Below are positions 1 through 10,111 of a DNA stretch of 61,940 nt, piece by piece. Below the pieces are notes generated by a model. It had not been told where the DNA came from. It ran no database searches and saw only the letters and a program-made list of their open reading frames with translations. The stretch lies in NCBI GenBank assembly GCA_026414705.1, contig JAOAIM010000003.1, positions 3,587 through 65,526 of the forward strand, written 5' to 3'. Each line of letters starts with the position of its first letter. Position 1 is the stretch's first letter. The DNA is from Verrucomicrobiia bacterium (lineage in GTDB: Bacteria > Verrucomicrobiota > Verrucomicrobiia > Limisphaerales > JAOAIM01). The translations under genes were made by a program, and so were the position numbers.

Positions 1-22
1 GGGCAGCATCCTCCGACACGGT

Positions 23-3000
23 CTAATTTCCGCGCTGGAGCTTCGCGTGCCAGACCCGGTTAAAATCGTGCGCCGGCTTGTCGGGCAGATGGAAAATTAA
101 CGCCCCGCCCTCAACCGACGCGGTTGTTTGCCGGCCGTCATCCCACAACACTCGCCACTGACTGCCGCCGCCGTCCCAGGGCAGCGCCACCTTTTGAGCC
201 GCCGGGCCGTAAACCCACAAGAGCGCATCCGCACCCCGGCGCGCCAGAACAAACGAAATCCCCTCCGTGCCGTGGTCGTGGCCGGCGACCTGTTGCAAAT
301 TGCCGGCCAGGAGGTTGGTCGCTGTCGCCACAAATCCGTAGGCCGCCAGGCGATGTTCGCCCTCCTGCAAGGGCTGGGAATTCAGGTTGGCCACAATCCG
401 CACCGGACCGTAGGTCGCCCGGATCACGCCGTCATCGGTCTCTGCGGCAGTCGGGTCGTCCCGATGGTGTTCAAACGTCACCAACGGTTCGCCGATGTAG
501 CGGGCACAAACGTTCTTCTGCAGCACCGACAACCAGTTCAGCCACTGCCGGGCGGACTCGCTTCTGCTGAGCGTGTCGGCCGGGAGCCGATGCTGCAATC
601 CAAAGCCAAGGCCCAGCACCCACGCCAGAATTTGCCGGTCACTGACGCTGCCCGCGAGGTTGTGCATCGTCATGAGCACCTTGTCATGGGCCAGAATCTG
701 AGCCAGCGGGTAAACCCGCCACAGCTCGGGCGCATACTTCTCCTTCAGCAATTCCAAATGCGGCCGTCTGGGCTGGGTCGGGACAATTCCAAAACTCAAG
801 CCGCACAACTGCACCTCGAATTCGACCACTTGATCCCAGCCGCCCTCGGTTGCCAGCCCGCCGCCCGTTGCGCGGCGCACCCGCGCGCTGTCCTCCGCCA
901 CCATGGACAGCATCCCTTCGGTGTAAGCGTAGGGCGTCGGCGACGCCGGGTTGCCATCGAAACGCCATCGCCTCGCCCCGCACTGATCCTGGAAGACAAT
1001 GTCCACCGGATATTCTTCGGTGAACAACCGAATCGTCTCCCGGTTGTATCGCTGCACCAGTGGGTGCCAGAAACAAATGCTGTATCCCGACTCGGCGGCG
1101 TAATGTTCCCGCTGCGGTTTGCCGTCGGGCCCGAACGCCAGTGCTTCCCGCGCCGTGCCCTCCCGCTCCCAGATCGGTGACTTGTCCGGAAACCAGGTCG
1201 GGTTGGTGTACGGCATCACCAAATGGCCCAACGACCGGGCCCGCTTCAAGAACCCGCGCAGTTCCTCCGCCGTCCCGTAACGTTCAGAGGGCGGCAGGTG
1301 AATCGGATATGGGCGATCAAAGCCAAGCGGCAGGTATTCGCTGAAATGCACGAGGCTCGGCACCGGCAAATACGGCAGCGCGTCCAAATGCGACTGCACC
1401 GGTTTCTCTCCACCGGCCACCATACGGACCAGCACCGCGCTCTTGAACTTCTCGAAAACTTCCGGCGACATTTTGTCGGCCAGACGCCGCCGCAGCCCGA
1501 TGCGTTGTGCGTAGTCGGCCAATGCTTTCTCCGGAGTACTGCCCACCTGCAACCGCACTGGCGGCGTTTTCCACGTCTGCCCGGACTTGAGCGCCGTCAC
1601 AAACTGCCGCTCCAGGTAACCGCCCTGTTCATCGGCGCCGCAGGCCAACTGCCCCGGAACGAACACGGCGCCGTGCTCCTTCTGCCCCGCCCACGGCGAC
1701 CAATCGCGGGCTTGCGCCCGATAGAGCGACACGGACCCGACCCGGCTGTCCAAGTGCAGGAAATCCGCAAACGCCGGGGGATAATTCGCCTCCACCCGCC
1801 GGTAATAGGGCGCCGGCACCAGCCCCCGTCGAAACGGATACCCGCCCACCTCAAACCAATGCCCGCCCTTGCGCAGGAATTCTTCAATCCTGCCAATCAT
1901 CTCATCGTAATCTCTCGCGTTGCGCAACGGCAGCCGCTCCGTGTAGGGATTCACCACCGCCACCACCGACCGGCCCGACAGCGCCCGTTGCAATGCCTCC
2001 CCGTCCTGCAACAACACCACCCGACCCAGAGCCGAGAGCGATTCCCGCCAGTTGTCCAGGGACACCGCCGAGCGACTGCCCTGAGCCGGTTCGCCCGCCA
2101 GCGCAATCAACCCAATCGGCTTGCCCTCCACTCCAAGTTGGGCCAACACGTCGCCCACCAACCCTTGTTGCAACGACGCGTGTTCCGGCCGATCCATGCG
2201 CCCGCCCATCAACCAAAGCGTCCCTTCCCCAATTTGTTTTCCCGCGAAAAACGCCCGCCCCGCCTCCGTCTCCACCAACACTTTCAAATCCGAATTCTCC
2301 GACGGCGGGCGGTCCACAACAATGCGCCGCCGCGATACCATCCTTTGAACCGGGCGGCTCAACCACTTTTGGCCCTCCTCGGTCACCCGCAATGCCTCGG
2401 CCTCGCCCCGGGGCGGGCGCATCTGCAACGGCACACCAAACAACCGGGAAAACCCCCTTGCCCCGACCGTCGCCACCTCCCAGCCCGCCGGCCGTTCCGC
2501 AGGTTGCCGCTCAAAAAATCGGCCCAGTAACGCAATCCCCACCGATTCATTCCCACCCAACGGAAAGATCAACCGCCGCGTTTGCCCCGGCTCAAATCGC
2601 AACCGGCCCGGCAGAGCCATCTCCAGGACCCCGTTGGTCTTCGATGTCAATTCCGCAATCAAATCCACCCCATCCTCCCCGGCCGACAGCATCACCGCCA
2701 CCTGCAGTGACGGGTGCGCGTAACTGAAACGCAACGTCCCCGGCCCGGTCTGCTCGCCCCGCACCTCCTTCGCCGAACGAGCACTCAACTTCGCGCCGTC
2801 TGAAAACTGCGCCTGCCAAAGACCGCCTTCATCACTCCTCACGAGGAGCCCGGTCCGGCCCGGCTCGCTCAGGGAAACAATCCCGCCGTCCTTGCCGCTA
2901 ACCACCAGCTTGTAGGCTCGCCCCGTCACCTCCCAATCCTCCCCCACCCGGCGCACCTGCACGGCGCCGTCGCACCGCTCGGATTGGGACAACGCAAACA

Positions 3001-3046
3001 CGAGCATCGCCCACCCCAATGCCACTCCAGACCGTCGCAACACCAT
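23..3046 (-). CDS. Secreted DUF6259-type protein, putative glycoside-hydrolase-like enzyme
   Basis: Predicted secreted protein of about 1007 residues. I place the start at the ATG at 3046, preceded by an AGAAGG-like Shine-Dalgarno; it gives a signal peptide with hydrophobic core GVALGWAMLVFAL ending near residue 30. The open frame continues upstream to 3634, but that part overlaps the barrel gene and looks non-coding. The N-terminal third resembles a beta-sandwich (RFSYAHPSLQVAVMLSAGED). The C-terminal half resembles a TIM-barrel retaining acidic positions such as VDIVFQDQCGARRW and GGLATEGGWDQVVEFE, as in DUF6259/GH-like proteins, followed by a small beta domain. It is last in the EPS locus, 146 bp after the barrel gene. 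I infer an extracytoplasmic glycan-processing role. Family placement is by overall resemblance; substrate is unknown. Confidence 0.7.
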   Translation of the reverse strand: MVLRRSGVALGWAMLVFALSQSERCDGAVQVRRVGEDWEVTGRAYKLVVSGKDGGIVSLSEPGRTGLLVRSDEGGLWQAQFSDGAKLSARSAKEVRGEQTGPGTLRFSYAHPSLQVAVMLSAGEDGVDLIAELTSKTNGVLEMALPGRLRFEPGQTRRLIFPLGGNESVGIALLGRFFERQPAERPAGWEVATVGARGFSRLFGVPLQMRPPRGEAEALRVTEEGQKWLSRPVQRMVSRRRIVVDRPPSENSDLKVLVETEAGRAFFAGKQIGEGTLWLMGGRMDRPEHASLQQGLVGDVLAQLGVEGKPIGLIALAGEPAQGSRSAVSLDNWRESLSALGRVVLLQDGEALQRALSGRSVVAVVNPYTERLPLRNARDYDEMIGRIEEFLRKGGHWFEVGGYPFRRGLVPAPYYRRVEANYPPAFADFLHLDSRVGSVSLYRAQARDWSPWAGQKEHGAVFVPGQLACGADEQGGYLERQFVTALKSGQTWKTPPVRLQVGSTPEKALADYAQRIGLRRRLADKMSPEVFEKFKSAVLVRMVAGGEKPVQSHLDALPYLPVPSLVHFSEYLPLGFDRPYPIHLPPSERYGTAEELRGFLKRARSLGHLVMPYTNPTWFPDKSPIWEREGTAREALAFGPDGKPQREHYAAESGYSICFWHPLVQRYNRETIRLFTEEYPVDIVFQDQCGARRWRFDGNPASPTPYAYTEGMLSMVAEDSARVRRATGGGLATEGGWDQVVEFEVQLCGLSFGIVPTQPRRPHLELLKEKYAPELWRVYPLAQILAHDKVLMTMHNLAGSVSDRQILAWVLGLGFGLQHRLPADTLSRSESARQWLNWLSVLQKNVCARYIGEPLVTFEHHRDDPTAAETDDGVIRATYGPVRIVANLNSQPLQEGEHRLAAYGFVATATNLLAGNLQQVAGHDHGTEGISFVLARRGADALLWVYGPAAQKVALPWDGGGSQWRVLWDDGRQTTASVEGGALIFHLPDKPAHDFNRVWHAKLQRGN

Positions 3047-3159
3047 ACCTTCTTCGGGAATCCTGTTGTGCATCGCTTCCAGAGCCACGGAGCTTAATGA
3101 CGCACCGCCAGCCTTGGAATTCTTTTCGGAATCCTGAACCGATTGAGCCGACCCGCCCT

Positions 3160-3174
3160 CGAAACGGAGTTTCG
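3160..3174. repeat. Short perfect inverted repeat between barrel and DUF6259 genes
   Basis: CGAAAC at 3160-3165 and GTTTCG at 3169-3174 form a 6-bp stem with a 3-base loop, just after the stop of the beta-barrel gene on the minus strand. No T-run follows, so it is not a canonical intrinsic terminator. It may be a small mRNA hairpin or a dispersed repeat. The rest of the 146-bp gap shows nothing else clear. Confidence 0.3.
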
Positions 3175-3192
3175 TCCTGCCGTCGAACCGGC

Positions 3193-4455
3193 TCAGTATC
3201 GGAACTCCAGCTCGAACCCGGTCTGGTGACCGGAAAAGCCGTAGGCGGCGAAGTTCGAGCGCAGGTCGGTGTATTGATAGAAGAGCGCCACCGTGCCGCG
3301 CCTTAGAAAGCGCCAGCCCAGCCGCGCGTTGAAGCGGAAGAAATCGTCTTTGCGATCCGGCACCGTCGGGTCGGCTGCTGTGTATTCGCCCCGGAAATAC
3401 CCGCCGCCCAGCTCGAGTTGAAAGTGCTCCAGCAACCGTTGGCTCAACTGCGCCGTCACCTCGGTCATCTCGATCACCTGGCTTTCGCCCGCGCCCGCGG
3501 TCAGCAGCGACACGTCCACCGTGCGGTTGACCCCCAACGAAAGGCGCGTGTGCTCGAACGGCTGGTATTGCACCTGCGCGCCGGCCACCGGATTCAACTC
3601 GTCGTCGGCGTCGCTGTCCAAAAATTGCCGCCACTCCGCGCCTGCATGCGCGCGCAACGCCAGCTTGTCGGTCGCGCGCCAGTTCGCGCGCACTTGAAAC
3701 CGCTCATACGACATGTCCGAGCCGGTCTCCACGTCCACGTAACCGCCCGCCAGGCCCAGCCCCGCGTCAAACCGCGGCCAGAACTGGTAGTTGAGCCACG
3801 TTGAGGGTGACCATTCCTTGGAACTTTGGAACACGTCCGCCGAAACAATCCGCTGGCTCACCGCACCGTCGGCCGACATCTGACTGTTGATCTGGTAGGA
3901 CGCGCTCAATCGGGTGTAAAACGTCTCCTGATCAGTCTGCGTGCCGGTCTCCACCAGCGGCTGCGAGGTCTTGTCGTAGGTTTGAAGCAGGCCCAGCGTC
4001 CAGTCCTGATACGTCGTGCCGGCCATCAATCGCACGCTGTGGTCAAGCGTGTCCTCAAAAGCGCGACTCGAATAAAACCGCAACGTCGGCGTGTAATCCA
4101 CGCTCCAGTGCTGACCCACATTCACCAGCAACCCCGGCGCAATCTCCTGAACCGTCGTCCTGACCCGATCCGTCACCGTCACCGGCAACGCCGTCGCGTA
4201 AAGAAACCGATACAGCGCGTGCGGACGAAACGTAAACCACTCCCAACGAAACGGTGTCTCGGGCGCCTCCTCCGGCGTGAACACCACCATGGGATTGTTG
4301 GTTTGGGCCTGCTCCACGGCCGGGGGCGTGATCGAAATCGCCGGCGGCGGCGCCAAAATCACCTGCCCAAGCCCGGGCAAAACGCCGCACACCAACCCCG
4401 TCACCAGACCGCTGAGCAATCGGAGCGCACCGCACACTCGGAATCGGGTTTTCAT
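3193..4455 (-). CDS. Outer-membrane beta-barrel protein of the polysaccharide locus
   Basis: A 420-residue protein starting with a signal peptide (MKTRFRVCGALRLLSGLVTG, h-region to about residue 30) and a Pro-rich linker (APPPAISITPPAVEQ). From about residue 75 it consists of alternating amphipathic strands rich in Tyr/Trp/Arg (for example HWSVDYTPTLRFYSS and LNYQFWPRFDAGLGLAGGY). It ends in FELEFRY, an aromatic C-terminus typical of Bam-inserted barrels. It resembles the BBP2-type beta-barrel proteins often found in EPS operons. It lies 46 bp downstream of the RmlD-like gene. I infer an outer-membrane channel or assembly factor for the polymer, perhaps filling the role of the missing Wza. 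The barrel prediction is good; the specific role is inference. Confidence 0.75.
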   Translation of the reverse strand: MKTRFRVCGALRLLSGLVTGLVCGVLPGLGQVILAPPPAISITPPAVEQAQTNNPMVVFTPEEAPETPFRWEWFTFRPHALYRFLYATALPVTVTDRVRTTVQEIAPGLLVNVGQHWSVDYTPTLRFYSSRAFEDTLDHSVRLMAGTTYQDWTLGLLQTYDKTSQPLVETGTQTDQETFYTRLSASYQINSQMSADGAVSQRIVSADVFQSSKEWSPSTWLNYQFWPRFDAGLGLAGGYVDVETGSDMSYERFQVRANWRATDKLALRAHAGAEWRQFLDSDADDELNPVAGAQVQYQPFEHTRLSLGVNRTVDVSLLTAGAGESQVIEMTEVTAQLSQRLLEHFQLELGGGYFRGEYTAADPTVPDRKDDFFRFNARLGWRFLRRGTVALFYQYTDLRSNFAAYGFSGHQTGFELEFRY

Positions 4456-4501
4456 AAATGGTCAGCCGCCGGGCCGTTTTTAGCGACCCGTCCGCAAAGA
4501 A

Positions 4502-5476
4502 TCAACGCCGCAGCAGCTCCATTTCGCGCGGTCGTTGGCTCCATTCCTCCAAAACCGACCGCAGCGCTTCAGCAGCGGGGCGCAATCGCACGCCGGCCGC
4601 TTCGAGTTTCCGCGTCTCGAGCACACAGGAGGCGGCAACCCCGTCACCGTTTGCGCCCCGGCACACATCGCCTGGCCGGCTGGAGAAAAGTTCCCCGTCC
4701 ACAACCGCGCTGTCCCGCATCAAACCCAGAATTTCATCCGTCGTCACGATGCCCGGATTCACGATGTTGTAGATGCCATACCGCGCTTCGGTCTCCCAAA
4801 GCGTCAGGCACGCCCGCACAAAATCCTCCAGGTCCGTCAGCGGCCAGATGCCCTCCGAGACCCCGTCGCACCCCCGCAAACGCCACAGCAGATTTCGGGA
4901 GGACGCCTGGCGATTGAAAACCACGCCCGGCCGCCAAATGTAAACATCCGGCATTCCCGCCAGTGCCTCCTCCGCCAGCGCCTTGGTGCCGCTGTAAAAG
5001 CTGCACGGCGGCCGCCGGAACGAACAATTCGGTTCATCGGCTTCGCTGAACCCCCAAATCGTCTCTGGCGCCGTCGCCAGCCGGCGCCGAAACGCCGCGC
5101 TGTTCAGGTCGGTCTCGATCTTCGGCCCGTCGGGCCCGAGCAGCTTCGCGCCGCGATAAATGCAACCCGACGAGACATGGCCCCAGGGCGTGCGCGTGAG
5201 CCGACACACCCGCGCAATGGTCTGCGGCAGCAACGTGTTGGCCGCCAGCGCCTCCTCTCGTGCGGTCTCGCAACCCGTGCCGTCCGGGCCGCCCACCATC
5301 CCCGCCGCGTTGATCAGAAACCGCGGTCGCGTGCGCCGCACAAAATCAAACAGCACGTCAAACCGCGTGTAATCCAGCGCCCGCCGCGACACGGGGATGA
5401 AATCCCGTCCCCGGCTCAGCAACGCGGCGGCAAACGCCCGTCCTACAAAACCGCTCGCTCCCAATAACAACACCAT
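4502..5476 (-). CDS. RmlD-like NAD(P)-dependent sugar-nucleotide reductase/epimerase
   Basis: Short-chain dehydrogenase/reductase of the extended type, 324 residues. The chosen ATG at 5476 follows a GGGAGG Shine-Dalgarno at good spacing and directly begins the Rossmann strand MVLLLGASGFVGRAFA (GxxGxxG motif). The RmlD/epimerase signatures include VSSGCIYRG near residue 105 and a YSGTKALAEE YxxxK-type catalytic motif near residue 165. It is about the size of dTDP-4-dehydrorhamnose reductase (about 300) but diverges in the C-terminal substrate half. It follows the UDP-sugar dehydrogenase gene by 78 bp. It probably makes or tailors a deoxy or epimerised sugar nucleotide; the exact substrate cannot be read from sequence. 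Confidence 0.72.
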   Translation of the reverse strand: MVLLLGASGFVGRAFAAALLSRGRDFIPVSRRALDYTRFDVLFDFVRRTRPRFLINAAGMVGGPDGTGCETAREEALAANTLLPQTIARVCRLTRTPWGHVSSGCIYRGAKLLGPDGPKIETDLNSAAFRRRLATAPETIWGFSEADEPNCSFRRPPCSFYSGTKALAEEALAGMPDVYIWRPGVVFNRQASSRNLLWRLRGCDGVSEGIWPLTDLEDFVRACLTLWETEARYGIYNIVNPGIVTTDEILGLMRDSAVVDGELFSSRPGDVCRGANGDGVAASCVLETRKLEAAGVRLRPAAEALRSVLEEWSQRPREMELLRR

Positions 5477-5554
5477 ACCCCGGCCTCCCTGCTTCCGAAC
5501 CGTCTCCTCGAACAACCCAAGCCCTGCTCGCACCGCGCCCGACCGTCCTTCACC

Positions 5555-6871
5555 CTACGCTTTCCACACCTGACCCGGCCGCGTCTTCACCACAGCCATC
5601 GCGTTGCGCGTGTCCACGATGCAGGACGCCCACTCCGCCAGTTCCACGTAGTTCACGCACTGGTGATGCGTGGCGATGATCACCAGGTCAAAGCCCGAAA
5701 TCGTCTCCCGATTCCACTCCACCGAGCGCGTGCCCGCCCAGTGCGGATGCTCGCGCGTCGGACGAATCACCGGAATGTAGGGATCGTAGTAGGCCACTTC
5801 CGCCCCACGCGCCCGGCACAAATCCATCAGCACATACGTCGGCGACTCGCGGTCATCGTCCACGTTCGGCTTGTAGGACAGGCCGAGCATCAGGATGCGG
5901 CTGCCGTTCATCGGCTTGCGCGCCGCGTTGAGCGCTTCAGCCGCACGGTTGACCACATACAGCGGCATGGACGTGTTGACCTCGCCCGCCAGTTCGATGA
6001 AGCGCGTGTTCTGCCCGTATTCACGCGCCTTCCACGTCAGGTAAAACGGGTCTATTGGAATGCAGTGCCCGCCCAGGCCCGGGCCCGGATAAAACGCCAT
6101 GAACCCGAACGGCTTGGTCTTGGCCGCGTTGATCACCTCCCAGATGTCAATCCCCATCGCGCTGTAAACCAGCTTCAACTCGTTGACCAACGCGATGTTC
6201 ACGCTGCGGAAGATGTTCTCCAGTAACTTCGTCGCCTCGGCGGCCCGACACGACGACACCGGCACAATCGTGCGAATCGCCTTGGAGTAAAGGGCGCAGG
6301 CGCGCTCCAAGCACGCCGGCGTGTAGCCGCCCACCACCTTGGGAATGTTCGCCACCTTGCTCTCGGGATTGCCGGGGTCTTCGCGTTCGGGCGAAAACGC
6401 CAGGTAAAAATCCCGGCCCGCCACCAGCCCCGAACCGACCTCCAGGACTTCGCGCAAATCCTCATCCGTCGTGCCCGGATACGTCGTGGACTCCAGCACC
6501 ACCAGCGTGCCCTTTTGCAGGTGGCGCGCAATGCGCCGGCCCGTCTCCAAAATGAACGAAATGTCCGGGTCACGGTTTTTGCTCAACGGCGTCGGCACGC
6601 AAATGATGATCGCCTCAACCTCCGCCACCCGCGCAAAGTCGGTTGTCGCCGAAAACCGCCCCGCCCGGAGCATCTCCACAATCGTTTCGGCGGCAATGTG
6701 GCGAATGTAGCTGCGCCCCTGGTTGAGCGCGTCCACTTTCACCGGATCAATGTCCAGTCCCAGCACCGTCACGCCCGATCGCGCGAACTGCAACGACAAC
6801 GGCAGTCCCACGTAACCCAGGCCCACCACCGCAATTTTGGTTTTCCGTTCGCTCGTTTCGCTCATGGTCAT
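5555..6871 (-). CDS. wbpA: UDP-N-acetylglucosamine 6-dehydrogenase (WbpA-type nucleotide-sugar dehydrogenase)
   Basis: Cytoplasmic NAD-dependent oxidation of the C6 alcohol of a UDP-HexNAc to a uronic acid. The 438-residue protein has the N-terminal Rossmann motif GLGYVGLPLS (about residues 17-26), the substrate motif ICVPTPLSKNRDPD, the catalytic-cysteine motif GPGLGGHCIPIDP (Cys270) and the C-terminal UDP-binding domain with GLSYKPNVDDDRESP. This pattern fits the UDP-GlcNAc/ManNAc dehydrogenase branch (WbpA/WecC) more than UDP-glucose dehydrogenase. WbpB-, WbpD- and WbpI-like enzymes lie about 47 kb upstream in the same locus, so I favour UDP-GlcNAcA formation for a diacetamido-uronic acid pathway. 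It starts 42 bp after the flippase gene. Confidence 0.85.
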   Translation of the reverse strand: MTMSETSERKTKIAVVGLGYVGLPLSLQFARSGVTVLGLDIDPVKVDALNQGRSYIRHIAAETIVEMLRAGRFSATTDFARVAEVEAIIICVPTPLSKNRDPDISFILETGRRIARHLQKGTLVVLESTTYPGTTDEDLREVLEVGSGLVAGRDFYLAFSPEREDPGNPESKVANIPKVVGGYTPACLERACALYSKAIRTIVPVSSCRAAEATKLLENIFRSVNIALVNELKLVYSAMGIDIWEVINAAKTKPFGFMAFYPGPGLGGHCIPIDPFYLTWKAREYGQNTRFIELAGEVNTSMPLYVVNRAAEALNAARKPMNGSRILMLGLSYKPNVDDDRESPTYVLMDLCRARGAEVAYYDPYIPVIRPTREHPHWAGTRSVEWNRETISGFDLVIIATHHQCVNYVELAEWASCIVDTRNAMAVVKTRPGQVWKA

Positions 6872-6913
6872 AAAGCCGATTCCTTCCTCGATGCCTGAAC
6901 CTTCAGGTGTCTC

Positions 6914-8569
6914 TCAACCCTCGTGGCGACCGGCGCCGTCAGCGCTCCGGGACGCGCGAGCCGGAACGCCAGCCAATCCCAGCGCCCCAAACATCCGCTG
7001 CACCGGGCGCGGCCAGCGTTCCGCCGGAATCAGCGCGTAAAGCGTCCGCGCCGAATGCACCGCAATGACCGCCGTCACCAGCCCGCCCACCACCATCGCC
7101 AGCCATTGCGGCAACCACTGCGCCACCACAAACACCAGCGCGACCGCCGGCCCGTAACTCAACGCCAGCCGCCGATTCGCTGCCGACCAGCCGAAACCCG
7201 TCAGCCGCCGCGCCACCAGGTAAATCCCGACCAGATACACCACATACAACCCGAAGAACGCCATGCCCGCCCCGCGCAGGCCAAACCACGCCACCCCAAA
7301 CCACACCAGCGCCAGTTGAATCGCGTTGGCCACCAACTCGGTCCAGAAAAACCACGCGCCCTCGCCCCGCGCCACCAGAATGAACCCCAGCGGCCAGCTC
7401 ACCACCCGCAGCAACATCCCCAGGCAAATCCACCGCAGCACCTCCACCGCCGGCTCAAACTCCTGCGAGAAAAACAGCCGGATCACCCACGGCGCAAACG
7501 TCAGCGTCGCCGCCACGCCCGCCCCCGCCAGCAACAACCCCACTTCCGCCTGCTCGTTCACCAGCCGGTTGCACTCGCCCGGATGCTTCGCCACCGCCGT
7601 CAGTCTCGGATAAAAATCCGCCCCCATCGCCTGCACGATGAATCCGATATACACCCCGCCCAGCGACCACGCCGCCTGATACTGCCCCGCCGCGTCCACA
7701 CCCATCTGCCGCACCAGAATCAAGCGGATTAAATACGCCATCCCCATCGCCATGAGGGTCGTGGACATGAACACCAGCCCCAGTCGCAACAGCGCGCGCG
7801 CTTCGCCCGCCACCTCCGCCAACCGCAGTCGCACCCGCTCCACGCGCACTTTGCGCGCATACCACCACGAGGTCAGAATCCCCATGCCCGTCACGCACAC
7901 GATCGAGGGCACCACCCCCCGCTCCGGCACGCCCTGCTGCCAGAAAAACCAGACCACCCCCACGCCCAGCACTGTCCCGTAAAATGCTCCCAGCACATTG
8001 ATCCGCGCCAAATCCCCAATGCGCCGCATCCCTTGCACCAGCGCCGCCTGCGCCGCCGACACTTCCGCGAACAAAACCGCCAGTGCCAGCAACACCAGCC
8101 AGTGCGCGCTTTGAGCGCCCCCGAACGTCACCCGCGCAATCGGCTCCCGAAACACCACCAACAACAGCGCGCCCAACAGCCCCGACACCAGCGCCACGCG
8201 CCGCAGCGTCCACACGGTGCGCGCAATTCGCTGCGCATCACCACTGCCCGCCGCCTCCGCAATCTGCCGCACCCCGCTGGTGTTGATTCCCAACCCCGCC
8301 ACGCTCCGCACCAGATCGCAAATCGAAGTGTAAACGCCCAACAACCCAACCCCCGCCGGGCCCAGCAGCAGCGCCATCGCCTTCATCCGCAACGCGCCCA
8401 ACGCCAGGTTGATCACCGACGCCCCGCCGATGAGCGCCGAGGACTTGAGAATCTGCCCGTGGCTGCTCTGCGACGCGGCGTTGTCGGAAGCCGATGGCGC
8501 GGCGCGCGCCCCCTCCGGGCGCGACCCCACCGGCGAATCCGAAATCGAACTGGCGCACGTGGGATTCAT
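6914..8569 (-). CDS. wzx: Wzx-type oligosaccharide flippase (MOP superfamily)
   Basis: Integral membrane protein of 551 residues, predicted to flip undecaprenyl-PP-linked repeat units across the inner membrane. After a 40-residue polar N-terminus come about 12-14 hydrophobic segments, with the family N-terminal pattern [24 protein letters not shown] and later [19 protein letters not shown]. The start ATG (8569) overlaps the stop of the aminotransferase gene in an ATGA junction, indicating translational coupling; the frame stays open further upstream but that part lies over the aminotransferase gene. It is the only flippase seen in the window and pairs with the Wzy-like protein at 40.5-41.9 kb. 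The C-terminus (about 30 residues) is a charged cytoplasmic tail. Confidence 0.85.
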   Translation of the reverse strand: MNPTCASSISDSPVGSRPEGARAAPSASDNAASQSSHGQILKSSALIGGASVINLALGALRMKAMALLLGPAGVGLLGVYTSICDLVRSVAGLGINTSGVRQIAEAAGSGDAQRIARTVWTLRRVALVSGLLGALLLVVFREPIARVTFGGAQSAHWLVLLALAVLFAEVSAAQAALVQGMRRIGDLARINVLGAFYGTVLGVGVVWFFWQQGVPERGVVPSIVCVTGMGILTSWWYARKVRVERVRLRLAEVAGEARALLRLGLVFMSTTLMAMGMAYLIRLILVRQMGVDAAGQYQAAWSLGGVYIGFIVQAMGADFYPRLTAVAKHPGECNRLVNEQAEVGLLLAGAGVAATLTFAPWVIRLFFSQEFEPAVEVLRWICLGMLLRVVSWPLGFILVARGEGAWFFWTELVANAIQLALVWFGVAWFGLRGAGMAFFGLYVVYLVGIYLVARRLTGFGWSAANRRLALSYGPAVALVFVVAQWLPQWLAMVVGGLVTAVIAVHSARTLYALIPAERWPRPVQRMFGALGLAGVPARASRSADGAGRHEG

Positions 8570-9690
8570 GCGATGGCTGCCGCCAACGATTCGCTCGCCT
8601 GCCACACCGCGCCAATGACCGCCTCCACCTGTGCCTCCGTCAGGTGCGGCCCCATCGGCAGGCTCAAGACCGTGTCCGCCAGGCTTTCGGCGATCGGGAA
8701 GGCGCCGCGTTTCCAGCCCCCGTCGGCGTATGCCCCGGAAAGATGCGGCGGCACCGGATAATGAATCAGCGTGCCGACCCCGGCCTCGGCGAGCTTTTGC
8801 TGCAACCGGTCGCGCTCCGGATGCCGCACCACGAACAAATGCCACACCGGCTCGGCCCAATCCGGCACGTGCGGCAGAATCAAGCCCGGCACGCCGCGCA
8901 ACGCTTCCAGATACCGCGCCGCGATTCGGCGCCGTCGCTCGTTCCATTCATCAAGCCGGCGCAGCTTCGCACGCAAAAACGCCGCCTGCAGCTCGTCCAT
9001 CCGCGAATTGAATCCTTTGAGGTCGTGCACGTATTTGCGCCGGGAACCGTAGTTGCGCAGCGCGCGAACCCGCTCGGCCAGCGCATCGTCGTGAGTGGTC
9101 ACCGCACCCGCGTCGCTGAACGCTCCGAGATTTTTGCCCGGATAAAAGCTGTGCCCGGCGGCGTCGCCCAGCGCCCCGGTGCGCCGGCCCTTGTAACGCG
9201 CCCCGGACGCCTGCGCGTTGTCCTCGATGACCTTCAGCCCGTGTTTCTGCGCCACGGCCCGGATGGCGTCCATGTCCGCCGGTTGCCCGTAAAGATGCAC
9301 CGGCAGGATCGCGCGCGTGCGCGGGCCGACCGCCGCTTCGAGGCGCTCCGGCGCGAGATTGGCCGTGCGCGGGTCCACCTCCACCGGCACGGGCGTCGCT
9401 CCCGCATACGACACGGCCAGCCACGTGGCGATGAACGTCTGGGATGGCACGATGACCTCGTCCCCGGGGCCGATCTCGAGCGCGCGCAGAATCAGGTGCA
9501 GCGCGTCCAGTCCGTTGCCCACCCCGATGCAATGTTTCGCGCCGCAGTAAGCCGCGTATTCGCGCTCGAACGCGTCCAGCTCGCCGCCAAACAAATAAAA
9601 CCCCGACTCCATGACGCGCCGGTAGGCCGCGTCCATTTCGGCCCGGAGTTCCTCGTAGGTCGGGCGCAATTCAAGAAAGGGCACCTTCAT
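8566..9690 (-). CDS. DegT/DnrJ/EryC1/StrS-family sugar aminotransferase (FdtB/QdtB- or WbpE-like)
   Basis: PLP-dependent aminotransferase of 374 residues that aminates a 3-keto nucleotide sugar. Visible family signatures are [34 protein letters not shown], the Asp-containing [11 protein letters not shown] and [15 protein letters not shown], in which Lys186 should form the internal aldimine. It overlaps by 4 bp both the FdtA-like gene upstream and wzx downstream. The FdtA neighbour argues for FdtB/QdtB activity, making a dTDP-3-amino-3,6-dideoxyhexose. It is also the only sugar aminotransferase in the window, so it could serve the WbpE step (UDP-GlcNAc(3NH2)A) instead or as well. Family certain; substrate uncertain. 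Confidence 0.88.
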   Translation of the reverse strand: MKVPFLELRPTYEELRAEMDAAYRRVMESGFYLFGGELDAFEREYAAYCGAKHCIGVGNGLDALHLILRALEIGPGDEVIVPSQTFIATWLAVSYAGATPVPVEVDPRTANLAPERLEAAVGPRTRAILPVHLYGQPADMDAIRAVAQKHGLKVIEDNAQASGARYKGRRTGALGDAAGHSFYPGKNLGAFSDAGAVTTHDDALAERVRALRNYGSRRKYVHDLKGFNSRMDELQAAFLRAKLRRLDEWNERRRRIAARYLEALRGVPGLILPHVPDWAEPVWHLFVVRHPERDRLQQKLAEAGVGTLIHYPVPPHLSGAYADGGWKRGAFPIAESLADTVLSLPMGPHLTEAQVEAVIGAVWQASESLAAAIA

Positions 9691-10100
9691 GCGCCGCCTC
9701 GCACCACGCGGAGGAATTCCTGGTAATCCCGATAATAATCCGACTCGTCGTAGCGATTGGACGCAAGCGCCAGACAGACCGAGCCGGAGGAAAAATTGTC
9801 CAGTTCCCGCCAGATCATCGGGCAGACGTAAAGCCCGTAGTAGGAGCGGTTCAGGTGATACCGCTGCTTCTGGAAACCGTCGTCCAGGATCACGTCGAAG
9901 CTCCCCGACATGGCGATGATCAACTGGTGCATCTCCTTGTGTGCGTGGCCGCCGCGGTCGGCTCCGCCGGGCACGTCGTAGAGATAATACACGCGCTGAA
10001 TGTCAAACGGCACGTGGCGCCCGCCCTCGATGAAGGTGAGATTGCCGCGCGGGTCGGCAATCTTGGGCAGCGAAATGATCCGACAATCCGACAGGGGCAT
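9687..10100 (-). CDS. fdtA: FdtA/QdtA-like dTDP-4-keto-6-deoxyhexose 3,4-ketoisomerase (WxcM-like cupin)
   Basis: Small cupin of 137 residues, the usual length for FdtA/QdtA. The N-terminal [39 protein letters not shown] and [18 protein letters not shown] are classic for this family; the two histidines of GGHAHK are the conserved active-site pair. FdtA converts dTDP-4-keto-6-deoxyglucose to the 3-keto-galacto form, QdtA to the gluco form. It is followed, with a 4-bp overlap, by a DegT aminotransferase, reproducing the known fdtA-fdtB arrangement. No rmlA/rmlB is in the window, so the dTDP precursor must be made elsewhere. FdtA versus QdtA specificity is not decided here. Confidence 0.85.
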   Translation of the reverse strand: MPLSDCRIISLPKIADPRGNLTFIEGGRHVPFDIQRVYYLYDVPGGADRGGHAHKEMHQLIIAMSGSFDVILDDGFQKQRYHLNRSYYGLYVCPMIWRELDNFSSGSVCLALASNRYDESDYYRDYQEFLRVVRGGA

Positions 10101-10111
10101 GGCGCACTCCC

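Noticed and set aside
3047-3634. N-terminal extension of the DUF6259-type frame to 3634
   Set aside because: It overlaps the end of the beta-barrel gene, is Arg/Gly-rich and lacks homology features. The ATG at 3046 has a Shine-Dalgarno and a signal peptide.
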